A stretch of DNA of 64,000 bases from CAZQFV01 sp964592645 (GTDB lineage: Bacteria; Chloroflexota; Chloroflexia; DTKN01). Position 1 is the first letter of the stretch, and every line of letters starts with the position of its first letter. A program made the translations under genes and the position numbers. The DNA lies in contig CAZQFV010000010.1 in the NCBI GenBank assembly GCA_964592645.1, positions 62,001 to 126,000 on the forward strand, written 5' to 3'. Below, piece after piece: positions 45,945-53,524 of the stretch. Below the pieces are notes generated by a model. The model searched no databases. It saw nothing but the letters and a program-made list of their open reading frames with translations, and had not been told where the DNA came from.

Positions 45945-47012
45945 ATGGCAGAAAAGATGCGCGCGATTATGAAGACTAAACCCGGTCCCGGGCTGGAGAT
46001 GATGGAAGTGCCGATCCCCCAACCCGGGCCCTTTGATGTGCTGATCAAGGTCAAGGCCACCTCGATCTGCGGCACCGACCGCCACATCTATCACTGGAAC
46101 CCCTGGTCGGCCGGCCGGATCAAGCCGCCGCTGATCATCGGCCACGAGGTCTGCGGCCACGTCGTCAAGGTCGGCAGCAACGTCACCCTGCTCAAGGTTG
46201 GGGACTTTGTCTCGGCCGAGAGCCACATCCCCTGCACCGTCTGCCCGGTCTGTCGTAACGGCCAGCAGCACATCTGCGCCCGCTTAAAGATCCTGGGCGT
46301 GGACACCCAGGGCACCTATGCCGACTACGCCGTCATCCCCGAGACGGTGGCCTGGAAGAACGACCCCGATCTGGACCCGGCCCTGGCCTCGATCATGGAG
46401 CCGCTGGGCAACGCCGTCTACACCGTGCTGGCCGAGCCGGTCACCGGCCTGAACGTGGCCGTCTTCGGCGATGGGCCGGCCGGCATCAACGCCGTGGCCG
46501 TGGCCCGCGCCAGCGGCGCCGGCCGCATCTGGCAGATCGGCAAGCACCCCTTCCGCCTGGAGTTGGGGCGCAAGATGGGCAGCGACATGGGCCTGGACAT
46601 CAACAACCCGACCACCGATGTGGTCAAGACGATCCTCGACGCCACCGACGGCTTCGGCGTCGATGTCGTCCTGGAGATGACCGGCAGCCAGCAGGCGGTG
46701 GACGACGGCATCAAGGTGCTGCGCAAGGGCGGTCGCTTCTCCGCCTTCGGGCTGCCCGCGGGGCCGATCCAACTGGACCTGAACGGCCTGGTCTTCAAGG
46801 GCGCGCGTCTGCTGGGCATCAACGGCCGGCTGATGTGGGAGACCTGGTTCCAGATGGCCGGCCTGCTGCGCTCCGGCAAGCTCGATCCCTCCCCGGTCAT
46901 CACCCACCGCATCGCGCTGGAAGATTTCCAGAAGGGCTTTGAGGCGATGGACTCCAGCGATCGCATGGTCGGCAAAGTGGTGATGTTCCCCGATCCGGCG
47001 GATATTGGCTAA
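45945..47012 (+). CDS. tdh: L-threonine 3-dehydrogenase
   Basis: 355 residues, zinc-dependent medium-chain dehydrogenase. Catalytic zinc ligands are Cys42 ('SICGTD'), His67 and Glu68 ('IIGHEVCGH'). The structural zinc site is Cys97, 100, 103 and 111 ('CTVCPVCRNGQQHIC'). 'VAVFGDGPAGINAVAVARA' binds NAD. It oxidises threonine to 2-amino-3-ketobutyrate, which the adjacent kbl product splits. ATG 45945 follows TAAGGAGGTTGAGC; an in-frame ATG two codons upstream lacks such spacing. Confidence 0.94.
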   Translation: MAEKMRAIMKTKPGPGLEMMEVPIPQPGPFDVLIKVKATSICGTDRHIYHWNPWSAGRIKPPLIIGHEVCGHVVKVGSNVTLLKVGDFVSAESHIPCTVCPVCRNGQQHICARLKILGVDTQGTYADYAVIPETVAWKNDPDLDPALASIMEPLGNAVYTVLAEPVTGLNVAVFGDGPAGINAVAVARASGAGRIWQIGKHPFRLELGRKMGSDMGLDINNPTTDVVKTILDATDGFGVDVVLEMTGSQQAVDDGIKVLRKGGRFSAFGLPAGPIQLDLNGLVFKGARLLGINGRLMWETWFQMAGLLRSGKLDPSPVITHRIALEDFQKGFEAMDSSDRMVGKVVMFPDPADIG

Positions 47013-47080
47013 GATGCCAGTTGCCAGTCTTCAGATGTCAGTTGCCTGGTCCAAGACACTGAAAACTGACCACTGAAAAT
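47013..47080. repeat. Imperfect CAGTTGCC/ACTGAAAACTGACC repeat between tdh and kbl
   Basis: The 93-nt gap holds 'CCAGTTGCCAGTCTTCAG', 'TGTCAGTTGCC' and 'ACTGAAAACTGACCACTGA', direct and inverted versions of a CAGTTGCCAGT unit. A similar perfect small palindrome lies at 59132-59149. Confidence 0.45.
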
Positions 47081-47105
47081 GATTACTTCAAAAGGAGAGC
47101 GATCC

Positions 47106-48287
47106 ATGGCCGACAAGTACGACTTTATCCGCGAAGAGATGACCCGCTTGACCAACGAAGGGCTGTTGGTCCGCATCCGCACCATCGGCTCGGCGGCCGG
47201 CGCCTACATGGTCGTCGACGGAAAGAAGGTGCTCAACTTTTGCACCAACAACTACCTGGGCCTGGCCAACGACGCGCGCCTGCGGGAAGCGGCGAAAAAG
47301 GCCCTGGACCGCTGGGGTGCCGGGCCGGCCGCGGTGCGCTCCATCGCCGGGACGCTGGAGCTGCACGTGGAGCTGGAGCAGGCCATCGCCAAGTTCAAGG
47401 AAGTAGAGGATGTGCTCTATGTGCAGTCCGGCTTCTGCGCCAACCAGGCGGCCATCCCCCCGCTGGTGGGCAAGGAGGACTGCATCTTTTCCGACCGGCT
47501 GAACCACGCCTCGATCATCGACGGCTGCCGGCTATCGGGGGCCAAGATCCTGGTCTATGAGCACTGCGACGCCGCCGACGCCGAGCGGGTGATCCGGGAG
47601 AACCTCCCCAACTACCGCCGGGGCATGCTGATCACCGACGGTGTCTTTTCCATGGACGGCGACATCGCCCCGCTGGACAAGCTCTACGAGGTGGCCTCCA
47701 AGTACAACGTGCTGACGATGGTCGACGATGCCCATGGCGAGGGGGTTCTGGGCCACGGGCGCGGCATCGTCCACCACTTTGGGCTGCAGGGCCAGTTCGA
47801 TGTCGAGATCGGCACCTTCTCCAAGGCCCTGGGCGTGGTCGGTGGGTGCATCGCCGGCAAGAAGCTGGTGGTGGACTATATCCGCCAGAAGGCCCGGCCC
47901 TTCCTCTTCTCCAGCGCCACCACCGCCGCCGACTCCGCCGCCTGCATGGAGTCGATCCGCATCCTGATGGAGTCGGACGAGCTGGTGAAGCGGTTGTGGG
48001 AGAACGCCGACTACTTCAAAAAGGGCATGCAGCAGTTGGGCTTCAACACCGGCCGCACCGAGACGCCGATCGTCCCCGTGATGCTGGGCGAGGCCCCGCT
48101 GGCACAGCAGTTCTCGCGCCGCCTCTTCGAGGAAGGCGTCTTTGCCATGGCGCTGGGCTTCCCCACCGTCCCGCGGGGGCAGGCCCGCATCCGCGTGATG
48201 AACACGGCCGCCCACACCCACGAGGACCTAGACAAGGGTCTGGCCGCCTTCGAGAAGGTCGGCCGCGAGCTGGGCGTGATTCAGTAG
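47106..48287 (+). CDS. kbl: Glycine C-acetyltransferase (2-amino-3-ketobutyrate CoA ligase)
   Basis: 393 residues, alpha-oxoamine synthase fold. The N-terminal 'NFCTNNYLGLAND', 'GAGPAAVRSIAGTLELHVELE', 'MVDDAHGEGVLGHGRG' and the PLP-binding Lys240 in 'GTFSKALGVVGG' are visible. It converts aminoketobutyrate plus CoA to glycine and acetyl-CoA, completing threonine breakdown with tdh. ATG 47106 follows AAAGGAGAGCGATCC. The closely related 8-amino-7-oxononanoate synthase is less likely given the tdh neighbour. Confidence 0.94.
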   Translation: MADKYDFIREEMTRLTNEGLLVRIRTIGSAAGAYMVVDGKKVLNFCTNNYLGLANDARLREAAKKALDRWGAGPAAVRSIAGTLELHVELEQAIAKFKEVEDVLYVQSGFCANQAAIPPLVGKEDCIFSDRLNHASIIDGCRLSGAKILVYEHCDAADAERVIRENLPNYRRGMLITDGVFSMDGDIAPLDKLYEVASKYNVLTMVDDAHGEGVLGHGRGIVHHFGLQGQFDVEIGTFSKALGVVGGCIAGKKLVVDYIRQKARPFLFSSATTAADSAACMESIRILMESDELVKRLWENADYFKKGMQQLGFNTGRTETPIVPVMLGEAPLAQQFSRRLFEEGVFAMALGFPTVPRGQARIRVMNTAAHTHEDLDKGLAAFEKVGRELGVIQ

Positions 48288-48300
48288 CCTGCAGACCCGT

Positions 48301-48337
48301 CCCCCCCCTTCCCGGGCCGGGGAGGGGGGGGATTTTT
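48301..48337 (+). terminator. Intrinsic terminator after kbl
   Basis: A run of eight C, TT, CCC pairs with GGG, A and eight G (48301-48331), followed by ATTTTT. It ends the tdh-kbl transcript. The following 48338-48466 holds a GCCCCTAC-type short repeat and no gene. Confidence 0.85.
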
Positions 48338-48466
48338 GTCCCCAGGGAGCGGATTGGCAGATCGCAGCCCTCGGGCCAGCGTTCGATCGGCAAGTCCTCC
48401 CCCGGACGAGCAGCGCACCCCCCAGGCTTTTGGCGCCTGCCCACCGGGAAGGCCAAGAGCTCGCCC

Positions 48467-49168
48467 CTACAGCTCCACCGCCGGCCGTTCGGCCGTGGCC
48501 AGCCCCACAACCACCGCCGCCCCGAAGAGGGCCCGCAGGTGCTCGGCCATCTCCTGCGCCGCGGACTCCACGGCCGGCCGGCCCACCTCCGGCAGCCCGT
48601 CGATCGGGATAAAGATGGAGCGCGTCTGTGGCGTGATGCGGTCCTTGTGTCCCTGCCGCCAGACCCAGTGGCGCGTCAGGATGTCGGCGTCGTCCAGGTA
48701 GGCGATCTCCCCCGGCGCCACCGCCTCCACCTCCTCGGCGAACATCGCCCGGAAGGGCTCCCCCCCACGGGTCGGCCCCAGGCGGATGTCGCCGGAGATC
48801 GTCCCCAGGTCGTGCCCGCCCATGGGGAGCTGATGGGCCAGGGAGAGGGCGTTGTAGAGGTCGACCAACGGGTGGAGGCGCGGCAGCCCCTTCCCGGAGA
48901 GGGACCGCCGGGCCAGCGCCTCGATCGAACTGGGGTACTTGACCCCGGAGAGGCCTAGCTTCTGGAAGGCCTGCCTCCAGGGGGCGATGCGCGGATGCTC
49001 CTGGGGCGGGCGCCCACCCCATTCCCGCCGCAGCTTCTCCTCCGCCGCCGCCAGCAGCGCCGCTATACGCTCCACATCCCCCGTCGGCCGCAGTCCATGC
49101 CCCACGACGGCCCCGATGACCAGGCCGGGAAACAGCTCAAAGAGGCTCCGATCTACAATAAACCGCAT
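48467..49168 (-). CDS. Stand-alone B3/B4 (PheT-like tRNA-editing) domain protein
   Basis: 233 residues resembling the B3/B4 domain of the phenylalanyl-tRNA synthetase beta chain, which hydrolyses mischarged Tyr-tRNA(Phe). Visible are 'HPRIAPWRQAFQKLGLSGVKYPSS' split across positions 60-83, 'LHPLVDLYNALSLAHQLP' and 'GEIAYLDDADILTRHWVWRQ'. The family of free-standing proteins is annotated 'B3/4 domain-containing'; substrate is unproven. ATG 49168 follows GGAGGTGGGA; the GTG two codons earlier overlaps that site. It follows pth by 45 nt, probably in one transcript. Confidence 0.85.
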   Translation of the reverse strand: MRFIVDRSLFELFPGLVIGAVVGHGLRPTGDVERIAALLAAAEEKLRREWGGRPPQEHPRIAPWRQAFQKLGLSGVKYPSSIEALARRSLSGKGLPRLHPLVDLYNALSLAHQLPMGGHDLGTISGDIRLGPTRGGEPFRAMFAEEVEAVAPGEIAYLDDADILTRHWVWRQGHKDRITPQTRSIFIPIDGLPEVGRPAVESAAQEMAEHLRALFGAAVVVGLATAERPAVEL

Positions 49169-49213
49169 TCCCACCTCCGGGTCTGCCCTCTACGCCCTGC
49201 CTCCCGCCCCCCG

Positions 49214-49837
49214 TCAGTCCCTCTCCCCATCCCTCCCCCCTGGAGCGCGGTTGAAGAGGTCCATCGCCGCCGCGATCCCTTCTCGCAGGAAGCACTCCAC
49301 GGCGTCGGCGGCCCGCTCCAGCACCGGGGCCCACTCCTGCTCCTCCTGGGGGGTGCGGGGGAGCAGCACATAGTCCATGGGGTCTATGCCGGGGTCGGCC
49401 GGCCGGCCGATGCCCAGGCGCAGGCGGGGGAACTCTTCCGTGCCCAGGGCCTCGATGAGCGAGGCCATGCCCTTGTGGCCGGCGGCGCCGCCGCGGGGCC
49501 GCAGGCGGAGGGCGCCGGCCGGCAGGTCTAGCTCGTCGTAGACCACCAGCAGGCGCGCCGGCTCCAGCCCCAGCCAGCGCAGCAGGCCGGCCGCCGCCGC
49601 GCCGCTGCGGTTCATAAAGGTGTAGGGACGGGCCAGGACGACGGGCCGGCCGGCGACCGGGCCCACGGCCAGGCGGGCGTGGGCCCGCTTCTCCCGGAAG
49701 GCCAGGCGCCAGCGCCGCGCCAGCACGCCCAGGACCTGGAACCCGGCGTTGTGGCGCGTGTGTGCATACTCCTCGCCGGGGTTGCCCAGGCCCAGGATCA
49801 GGTGCTCCACCATAGGGGGACGGCTTCCAAAAGGCAT
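49214..49837 (-). CDS. pth: Peptidyl-tRNA hydrolase
   Basis: 207 residues. Signature motifs are 'LILGLGNPGEEYAHTRHNAGF' in two parts (catalytic His in 'RHNAGF'), 'YTFMNRSG' , 'VVYDELDLPAGALRLRPRGG' and 'AGHKGMASL'. It frees tRNA from peptidyl-tRNA dropped by ribosomes. ATG 49837 follows CCAGGAGGAGACC; a longer upstream frame lacks family sequence and would cross the promoter at 49857-49885. The C-terminal 'ECFLREGIAAAMDLFN' is normal. Confidence 0.95.
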   Translation of the reverse strand: MPFGSRPPMVEHLILGLGNPGEEYAHTRHNAGFQVLGVLARRWRLAFREKRAHARLAVGPVAGRPVVLARPYTFMNRSGAAAAGLLRWLGLEPARLLVVYDELDLPAGALRLRPRGGAAGHKGMASLIEALGTEEFPRLRLGIGRPADPGIDPMDYVLLPRTPQEEQEWAPVLERAADAVECFLREGIAAAMDLFNRAPGGRDGERD

Positions 49838-49856
49838 GGTCTCCTCCTGGCGCGGT

Positions 49857-49885
49857 ATCATACCACAGCCCCGCGGCAAGAGCAA
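49857..49885 (-). promoter_or_regulatory. Promoter of pth and the B3/B4 gene
   Basis: On the minus strand TTGCTC (49885-49880), 17-nt spacer, TATGAT (49862-49857) preceded by TGG. Confidence 0.65.
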
Positions 49886-49926
49886 GGCCGGCGCAGGAAG
49901 GAGTAAAAGCTCTGCCGGAGCGCGAT

Positions 49927-49944
49927 GCCCCCGTATCCGGGGGC
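49927..49944. repeat. GCCCCC-GTATCC-GGGGGC hairpin (class C core)
   Basis: A perfect 6-bp stem around GTATCC, between divergent pth and the papain-like gene. The same CCCGTATCCGGGGG core occurs at 51713-51726, in front of the sigma-factor gene. Confidence 0.5.
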
Positions 49945-50080
49945 CGCTTTCCACGTCTCAATACCATGCAACCAGGACCTCATGCCGCACTGCACGTTTC
50001 CAAAGGAGGTGGTCGCTACAGCCGTGCCCCAGGCCAAGTTGTTCCCTATCGTCCGCCCCTGAAGAGCAAGGAGGAAACCT

Positions 50081-51583
50081 GTGAACAGACGCGCCTTGAT
50101 ACTGCTGCCGATCCTGGTCGTGATCGTCCTGCTGCTGAGCACCGTTCCCGCCCTGGCCCACCCTGCGGCCGCCCCCAACACCAACGAGGTCCGCGTCACC
50201 GCCGCCAACGACAAGGGTAGCGTCACGCTGCGCGGCGAGGTCCTGGTTGTCAGCCTGGAGAGCAACCCCTCCACCGGCTACGGTTGGCAGGTAGAGGGCT
50301 TGAACACCGCTATCTTGCGTCCCATCGGCGAAGACTGGACCCCCAGCGCCCCGCAAATGCTGGGCGCACCCGGCACGACGCAACTGCGCTTCGCCGGCGT
50401 GGCCCGCGGACAGGCCGATCTCACCCTGGCTTATCGCCGGCCGTGGGAGAAGGGAACGGCGGCCAAAACCTTTACCATCCAGGTGCAGGTCGCCGAGCCC
50501 TCCCGCGATATCGGCCCCGCGGAACCCGAGAAGCCGGCCGCGGCCGTCCAGGGCGGTTCCACGACCTCCCTGCCCGCTTCCTTCAACTGGTGCAGCCAGG
50601 GCGGATGCACCCCCGTCCGCGACCAGGGGGCCTGCGGCTCCTGTTGGGCCTTTGGCACCGTCGGCCCGCTGGAGTCGGCCATCCTGATCAGAGACGGCAT
50701 CTCCCGCGACCTGGCCGAGCAGTACCTTGTCTCCTGCAATACCGACGGCTGGGGCTGCAACGGCGGCTGGTGGGCTCATGATTACCACGAGTGGAAGATC
50801 CCGCCGAGCGAGACCGCTGCCGGCGCCGTCTGGGAGGCCGACTTCCCCTACGTGGCCAACGATGCCACCTGCAACGGCCCCTACACCCACCATGAGAAGA
50901 TTGCCGACTGGATCTATGTCGGGGCCAGCAACGGCGTGCCCACGGTGGACGCCATCAAGAACGCCATCTACACCTACGGCCCGGTAGCGGCCGCCGTCTG
51001 CGTGAACAGCACCTTCCAGGCCTACACGGGCGGCATCTATGCGCCCACCAAGCCGTGCAGCCAGATCAATCACGCCATCGTCCTGACCGGCTGGGATGAT
51101 GCCAACCAGTACTGGATCCTGCGCAACTCCTGGGGCACCTCCTGGGGCGAGAGCGGCTACATGCGCATCCGCTGGAACGCCAACCAGGTCGGGTATGGGG
51201 CCAACTATGTCGTCTACAACGGCGGCAACGAACCGCCGCCCCCCACCCCCACCCCGCCCCCGGCGAACACGATGCACGTCTCCAACATCGAGATGTGGTC
51301 GACCCGCTCGGGCTCCAGCTACTATGTCTACACCCGCGTGACCATCGTCGATCAGAACAACGTCGCCGTGCCCAACGCGACCGTCTCCCTGAAGATGACG
51401 CTGCCCTCGGGCGCCACCGCCACCGGATCGGGGGTCACCGACGCGAGCGGCCAGGTGACCTTCAGCATCAAGTCCAAGCTCACGGGGACGTACACTTCCG
51501 AAGTGACCAACGTCACCCACGCCTCTTACACCTACAACCCGGCGGCCAACGTCATCACCCGGAAAAGCATCTCTGTGCCGTAG
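50081..51583 (+). CDS. Secreted papain-like (C1A) cysteine peptidase with N-terminal chagasin-type (I42) inhibitor domain
   Basis: 500 residues; GTG follows AAGGAGGAAACCT. Signal peptide 1-26 ('VPALA'). Residues about 36-137 look like a chagasin/I42 inhibitor: loop 'NPSTGYGW' (62-69), 'GAPGT' (about 95-99) and 'RRPWEKG' (119-125), the three loops that enter papain active sites. The peptidase domain (about 165-395) has Gln182, Cys188 ('ACGSCWAF'), His331 ('QINHAIVLTGW') and Asn349 ('LRNSWGTSWG'). A Pro-rich linker and an Ig-like domain ('VPNATVSLKMTLPSGATATG') end the protein. The classical I29 propeptide is absent, so the I42 domain probably serves as a built-in propeptide. That is inference from architecture. 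Confidence 0.9.
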   Translation: MNRRALILLPILVVIVLLLSTVPALAHPAAAPNTNEVRVTAANDKGSVTLRGEVLVVSLESNPSTGYGWQVEGLNTAILRPIGEDWTPSAPQMLGAPGTTQLRFAGVARGQADLTLAYRRPWEKGTAAKTFTIQVQVAEPSRDIGPAEPEKPAAAVQGGSTTSLPASFNWCSQGGCTPVRDQGACGSCWAFGTVGPLESAILIRDGISRDLAEQYLVSCNTDGWGCNGGWWAHDYHEWKIPPSETAAGAVWEADFPYVANDATCNGPYTHHEKIADWIYVGASNGVPTVDAIKNAIYTYGPVAAAVCVNSTFQAYTGGIYAPTKPCSQINHAIVLTGWDDANQYWILRNSWGTSWGESGYMRIRWNANQVGYGANYVVYNGGNEPPPPTPTPPPANTMHVSNIEMWSTRSGSSYYVYTRVTIVDQNNVAVPNATVSLKMTLPSGATATGSGVTDASGQVTFSIKSKLTGTYTSEVTNVTHASYTYNPAANVITRKSISVP

Positions 51584-51604
51584 GCGTTTTCCCTCCCGTG
51601 CGAT

Positions 51605-51646
51605 CCGGACCCCTGCCGGGCCTGCGCCTGGCAGGGGTCCGGCTTT
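51605..51646 (+). terminator. Intrinsic terminator after the cysteine peptidase gene
   Basis: CCGGACCCCTGCC (51605-51617) pairs perfectly with GGCAGGGGTCCGG (51630-51642) across a 12-nt loop, followed by CTTT. Confidence 0.85.
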
Positions 51647-51681
51647 GGGGAGTTCCCCAGCCTCCGCTTTCCCGCGTTCTG

Positions 51682-51690
51682 TGGTATAAT
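51682..51690 (+). promoter_or_regulatory. Extended -10 promoter of the sigma-factor gene
   Basis: TGGTATAAT (51682-51690) has a perfect -10 with TGn; no convincing -35 lies 17 nt upstream. The leader contains a GTATCC hairpin copy (about 51705-51733) before ATG 51764. Confidence 0.5.
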
Positions 51691-51763
51691 CGCAACCCGA
51701 GGGGGAGTCCTGCCCGTATCCGGGGGTGGGATTCCTCGTCCTAATGAGTAGCCGGGCATCTGG

Positions 51764-52300
51764 ATGATCGACGAACGCACGCTGCTCCCGCGTTTGCAGG
51801 CCCTGGAGGAGGCCGCGCTGGAGGTGGTCTATGACACTTTCCAGCCGCCGCTCTACCGCTATGCCTATCGGTTGCTGGGCCGGCCGGAGAGCGCCGAGGA
51901 TGTCGTCGCCGAGACGTTCCAGCGCCTGCTGCAGGCGCTCTACCGGGGAGCCGGACCGCGGAAGCACCTCCAGGCCTGGCTGTATCGCGTCCTGTACAAT
52001 CTGGTAGTGGACCAGTACCGCCGCCAAACGTCCAGGTTGCAGAGGTTGCCGGAGGACCTGGCGGACGAGAGCGGCCCCGACGAAGAGGTACAGCGCCTGA
52101 TAGCCCAGGAGCGTGTCCGCCAGGCCCTGCATCGGTTGACACGGGAGCAACAGCAGGTAATCGTCTGCAAATACCTGGAGGGCATGAGCAACGACGAGGT
52201 AGCCGCCGTCATGGGCAAGCCGGTGGGGGCCGTCAAATCGCTGCAACACCGTGCCCTGGCGGCGCTGCGGCGGATCCTGGAGGGCTCGTCTACGCCGTAG
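51764..52300 (+). CDS. ECF-type RNA polymerase sigma factor
   Basis: 178 residues. Region 2 includes 'LYRYAYRLLGRPESAEDVVAETF' (in two stretches) and 'LQAWLYRVLYNLVVDQYRR' for -10 recognition. Region 4 includes 'LTREQQQVIVCKYLEGMSND' and 'EVAAVMGKPVGAVKSLQHRA' for -35 recognition. It directs polymerase to alternative promoters, usually for envelope stress or environmental signals. The next gene, 51 nt downstream, encodes a membrane protein with a DUF5667 domain, which in related bacteria sits where an anti-sigma factor would be. Confidence 0.92.
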   Translation: MIDERTLLPRLQALEEAALEVVYDTFQPPLYRYAYRLLGRPESAEDVVAETFQRLLQALYRGAGPRKHLQAWLYRVLYNLVVDQYRRQTSRLQRLPEDLADESGPDEEVQRLIAQERVRQALHRLTREQQQVIVCKYLEGMSNDEVAAVMGKPVGAVKSLQHRALAALRRILEGSSTP

Positions 52301-52351
52301 CCGGAGGAGATGGGCGGTTCGGCCTGTAGGCCGGGCCGTGGAGCCAAGGAA

Positions 52352-53398
52352 ATGCAACCCGATCCAGAGCGCCTTCTCCAAGAGATCGACCTGCTGCGCC
52401 AGGTGCCTCCTCCCTCCCGGGAGGCGTTCGTCGCCGGCCGCCGGCGCTTCTTGAACGAGGCGGCCGACCTGCGGCAGCGCCGCGCCCGGGGGAGATACGC
52501 CCTCGGCTTCCGCCGCATCCTGCGGACCATCGCCGCCGCCCTGCTCCTGCTGGTGGGCGCGCTGGCGGGCACAACGGCTGCCGCCCAGGGCGTCCGGCCG
52601 GGCTCCCCCCTCTACCCGCTGAAATTGGCCTGGGAAGACACCCGGCTGGCGCTGGCCGCGGGCCCCCAGGAGCGGGCCGAGTTGGCGCTGGCCCTGGCCG
52701 GGACGCGGGTTGCCGAGATGGCGGCGCTGGCCCAGGCCGGCCGGCCGATCCCCGCCGCCACCCTGGAGAGGCTGCGCTCCCACCTGGAGATGGCGCTGCA
52801 AGACGCCGCCCTGCTCCCCGATGCCGCGATGCAGCGCCTGCTGCGGACGCTCCAAGAACAGGTGGCCGCCCAGGTGCAGGCGATGGAGCAGGCGCTGGGC
52901 GAGGGGACGGGACCGAACCGCGAGGCCGTCCGCACGGCCGTGAGCGCAATGGCCCAGGCCCAGGAATGGGCCGCCCTGGGGATGGTCGATCCCGAGTCCT
53001 TCCGCCGGGCCGGCAGCGCCGGATTCGGCGGCACGCCGCGCCCGGCGTTGCCCACCAGCACGGCCACACCCCCGCCGCCCTCCCCGACCAAGCGACCGGC
53101 CAGCCCCACGTCCACCGCCACGCCAACAGGCACGGCAGAACACGGATACACCCCCTCCCCGGGAACGCCCACGCCCAGCCCGCCGCCCCCCACCGCGACG
53201 ACCTGGGCCGGCCACACCCCCCACCCCTCGGCGACCCCCAGGCCCAGCGGGCCGGGCAACACGCCCGGCCCGCCCGAGAACACCCCTGGGCCACCCAATA
53301 ATACGTCCGGGCCGGCCGACAACACGCCGGGGCCGCCGGTCCAGCCGAGCGAAACGCACGGCCGCAGTGCGGACCCCACCAAGACGCCGCGCCACTAG
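52352..53398 (+). CDS. DUF5667-domain membrane protein downstream of ECF sigma factor
   Basis: 348 residues from ATG 52352 (AAGGA just upstream); an alternative ATG at 52310 is possible. A cytoplasmic N-terminus ('LLQEIDLLRQVPPPSREAFV') like anti-sigma tails, a membrane helix (about 53-75), then a DUF5667-type domain ('SPLYPLKLAWEDTRLALA...ERAELALALAGTRVAEM'). The last 120 residues are a Pro/Thr-rich extracellular tail with NTPGPP repeats. It may sense or restrain the upstream sigma factor; this is inference from position. Confidence 0.8.
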   Translation: MQPDPERLLQEIDLLRQVPPPSREAFVAGRRRFLNEAADLRQRRARGRYALGFRRILRTIAAALLLLVGALAGTTAAAQGVRPGSPLYPLKLAWEDTRLALAAGPQERAELALALAGTRVAEMAALAQAGRPIPAATLERLRSHLEMALQDAALLPDAAMQRLLRTLQEQVAAQVQAMEQALGEGTGPNREAVRTAVSAMAQAQEWAALGMVDPESFRRAGSAGFGGTPRPALPTSTATPPPPSPTKRPASPTSTATPTGTAEHGYTPSPGTPTPSPPPPTATTWAGHTPHPSATPRPSGPGNTPGPPENTPGPPNNTSGPADNTPGPPVQPSETHGRSADPTKTPRH

Positions 53399-53425
53399 CG
53401 GCCCCCAAACCAGGGAAAATTGTAG

Positions 53426-53454
53426 TTGACGAATCGCCCGCTTTATGCTATAGT
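53426..53454 (+). promoter_or_regulatory. Promoter of infC-rplT-trmH
   Basis: TTGACG (53426-53431), exactly 17 nt, TATAGT (53449-53454). It starts transcription near 53461, immediately before the leader hairpin. Confidence 0.85.
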
Positions 53455-53468
53455 AAGGCTGCCGGAAA

Positions 53469-53497
53469 CGCCGGGCCCCCAGGACCCGGCGTCTTTT
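53469..53497 (+). terminator. Leader terminator/attenuator before infC
   Basis: CGCCGGG (53469-53475) pairs perfectly with CCCGGCG (53485-53491), then TCTTTT. It lies between the promoter and the infC ribosome site, so it can only act on this operon's own transcript. Leader attenuation is known for some infC operons; the trigger here is unknown. Confidence 0.75.
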
Positions 53498-53524
53498 GGA
53501 AGCAAGCAAAAAGGAGGAGAAAAA

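Noticed and set aside
53426..53524. N-terminal extension of IF-3 from a TTG at 53426
   Set aside because: That TTG is part of the -35 box of the promoter, so it would not be transcribed, and the extension has no IF-3 similarity.
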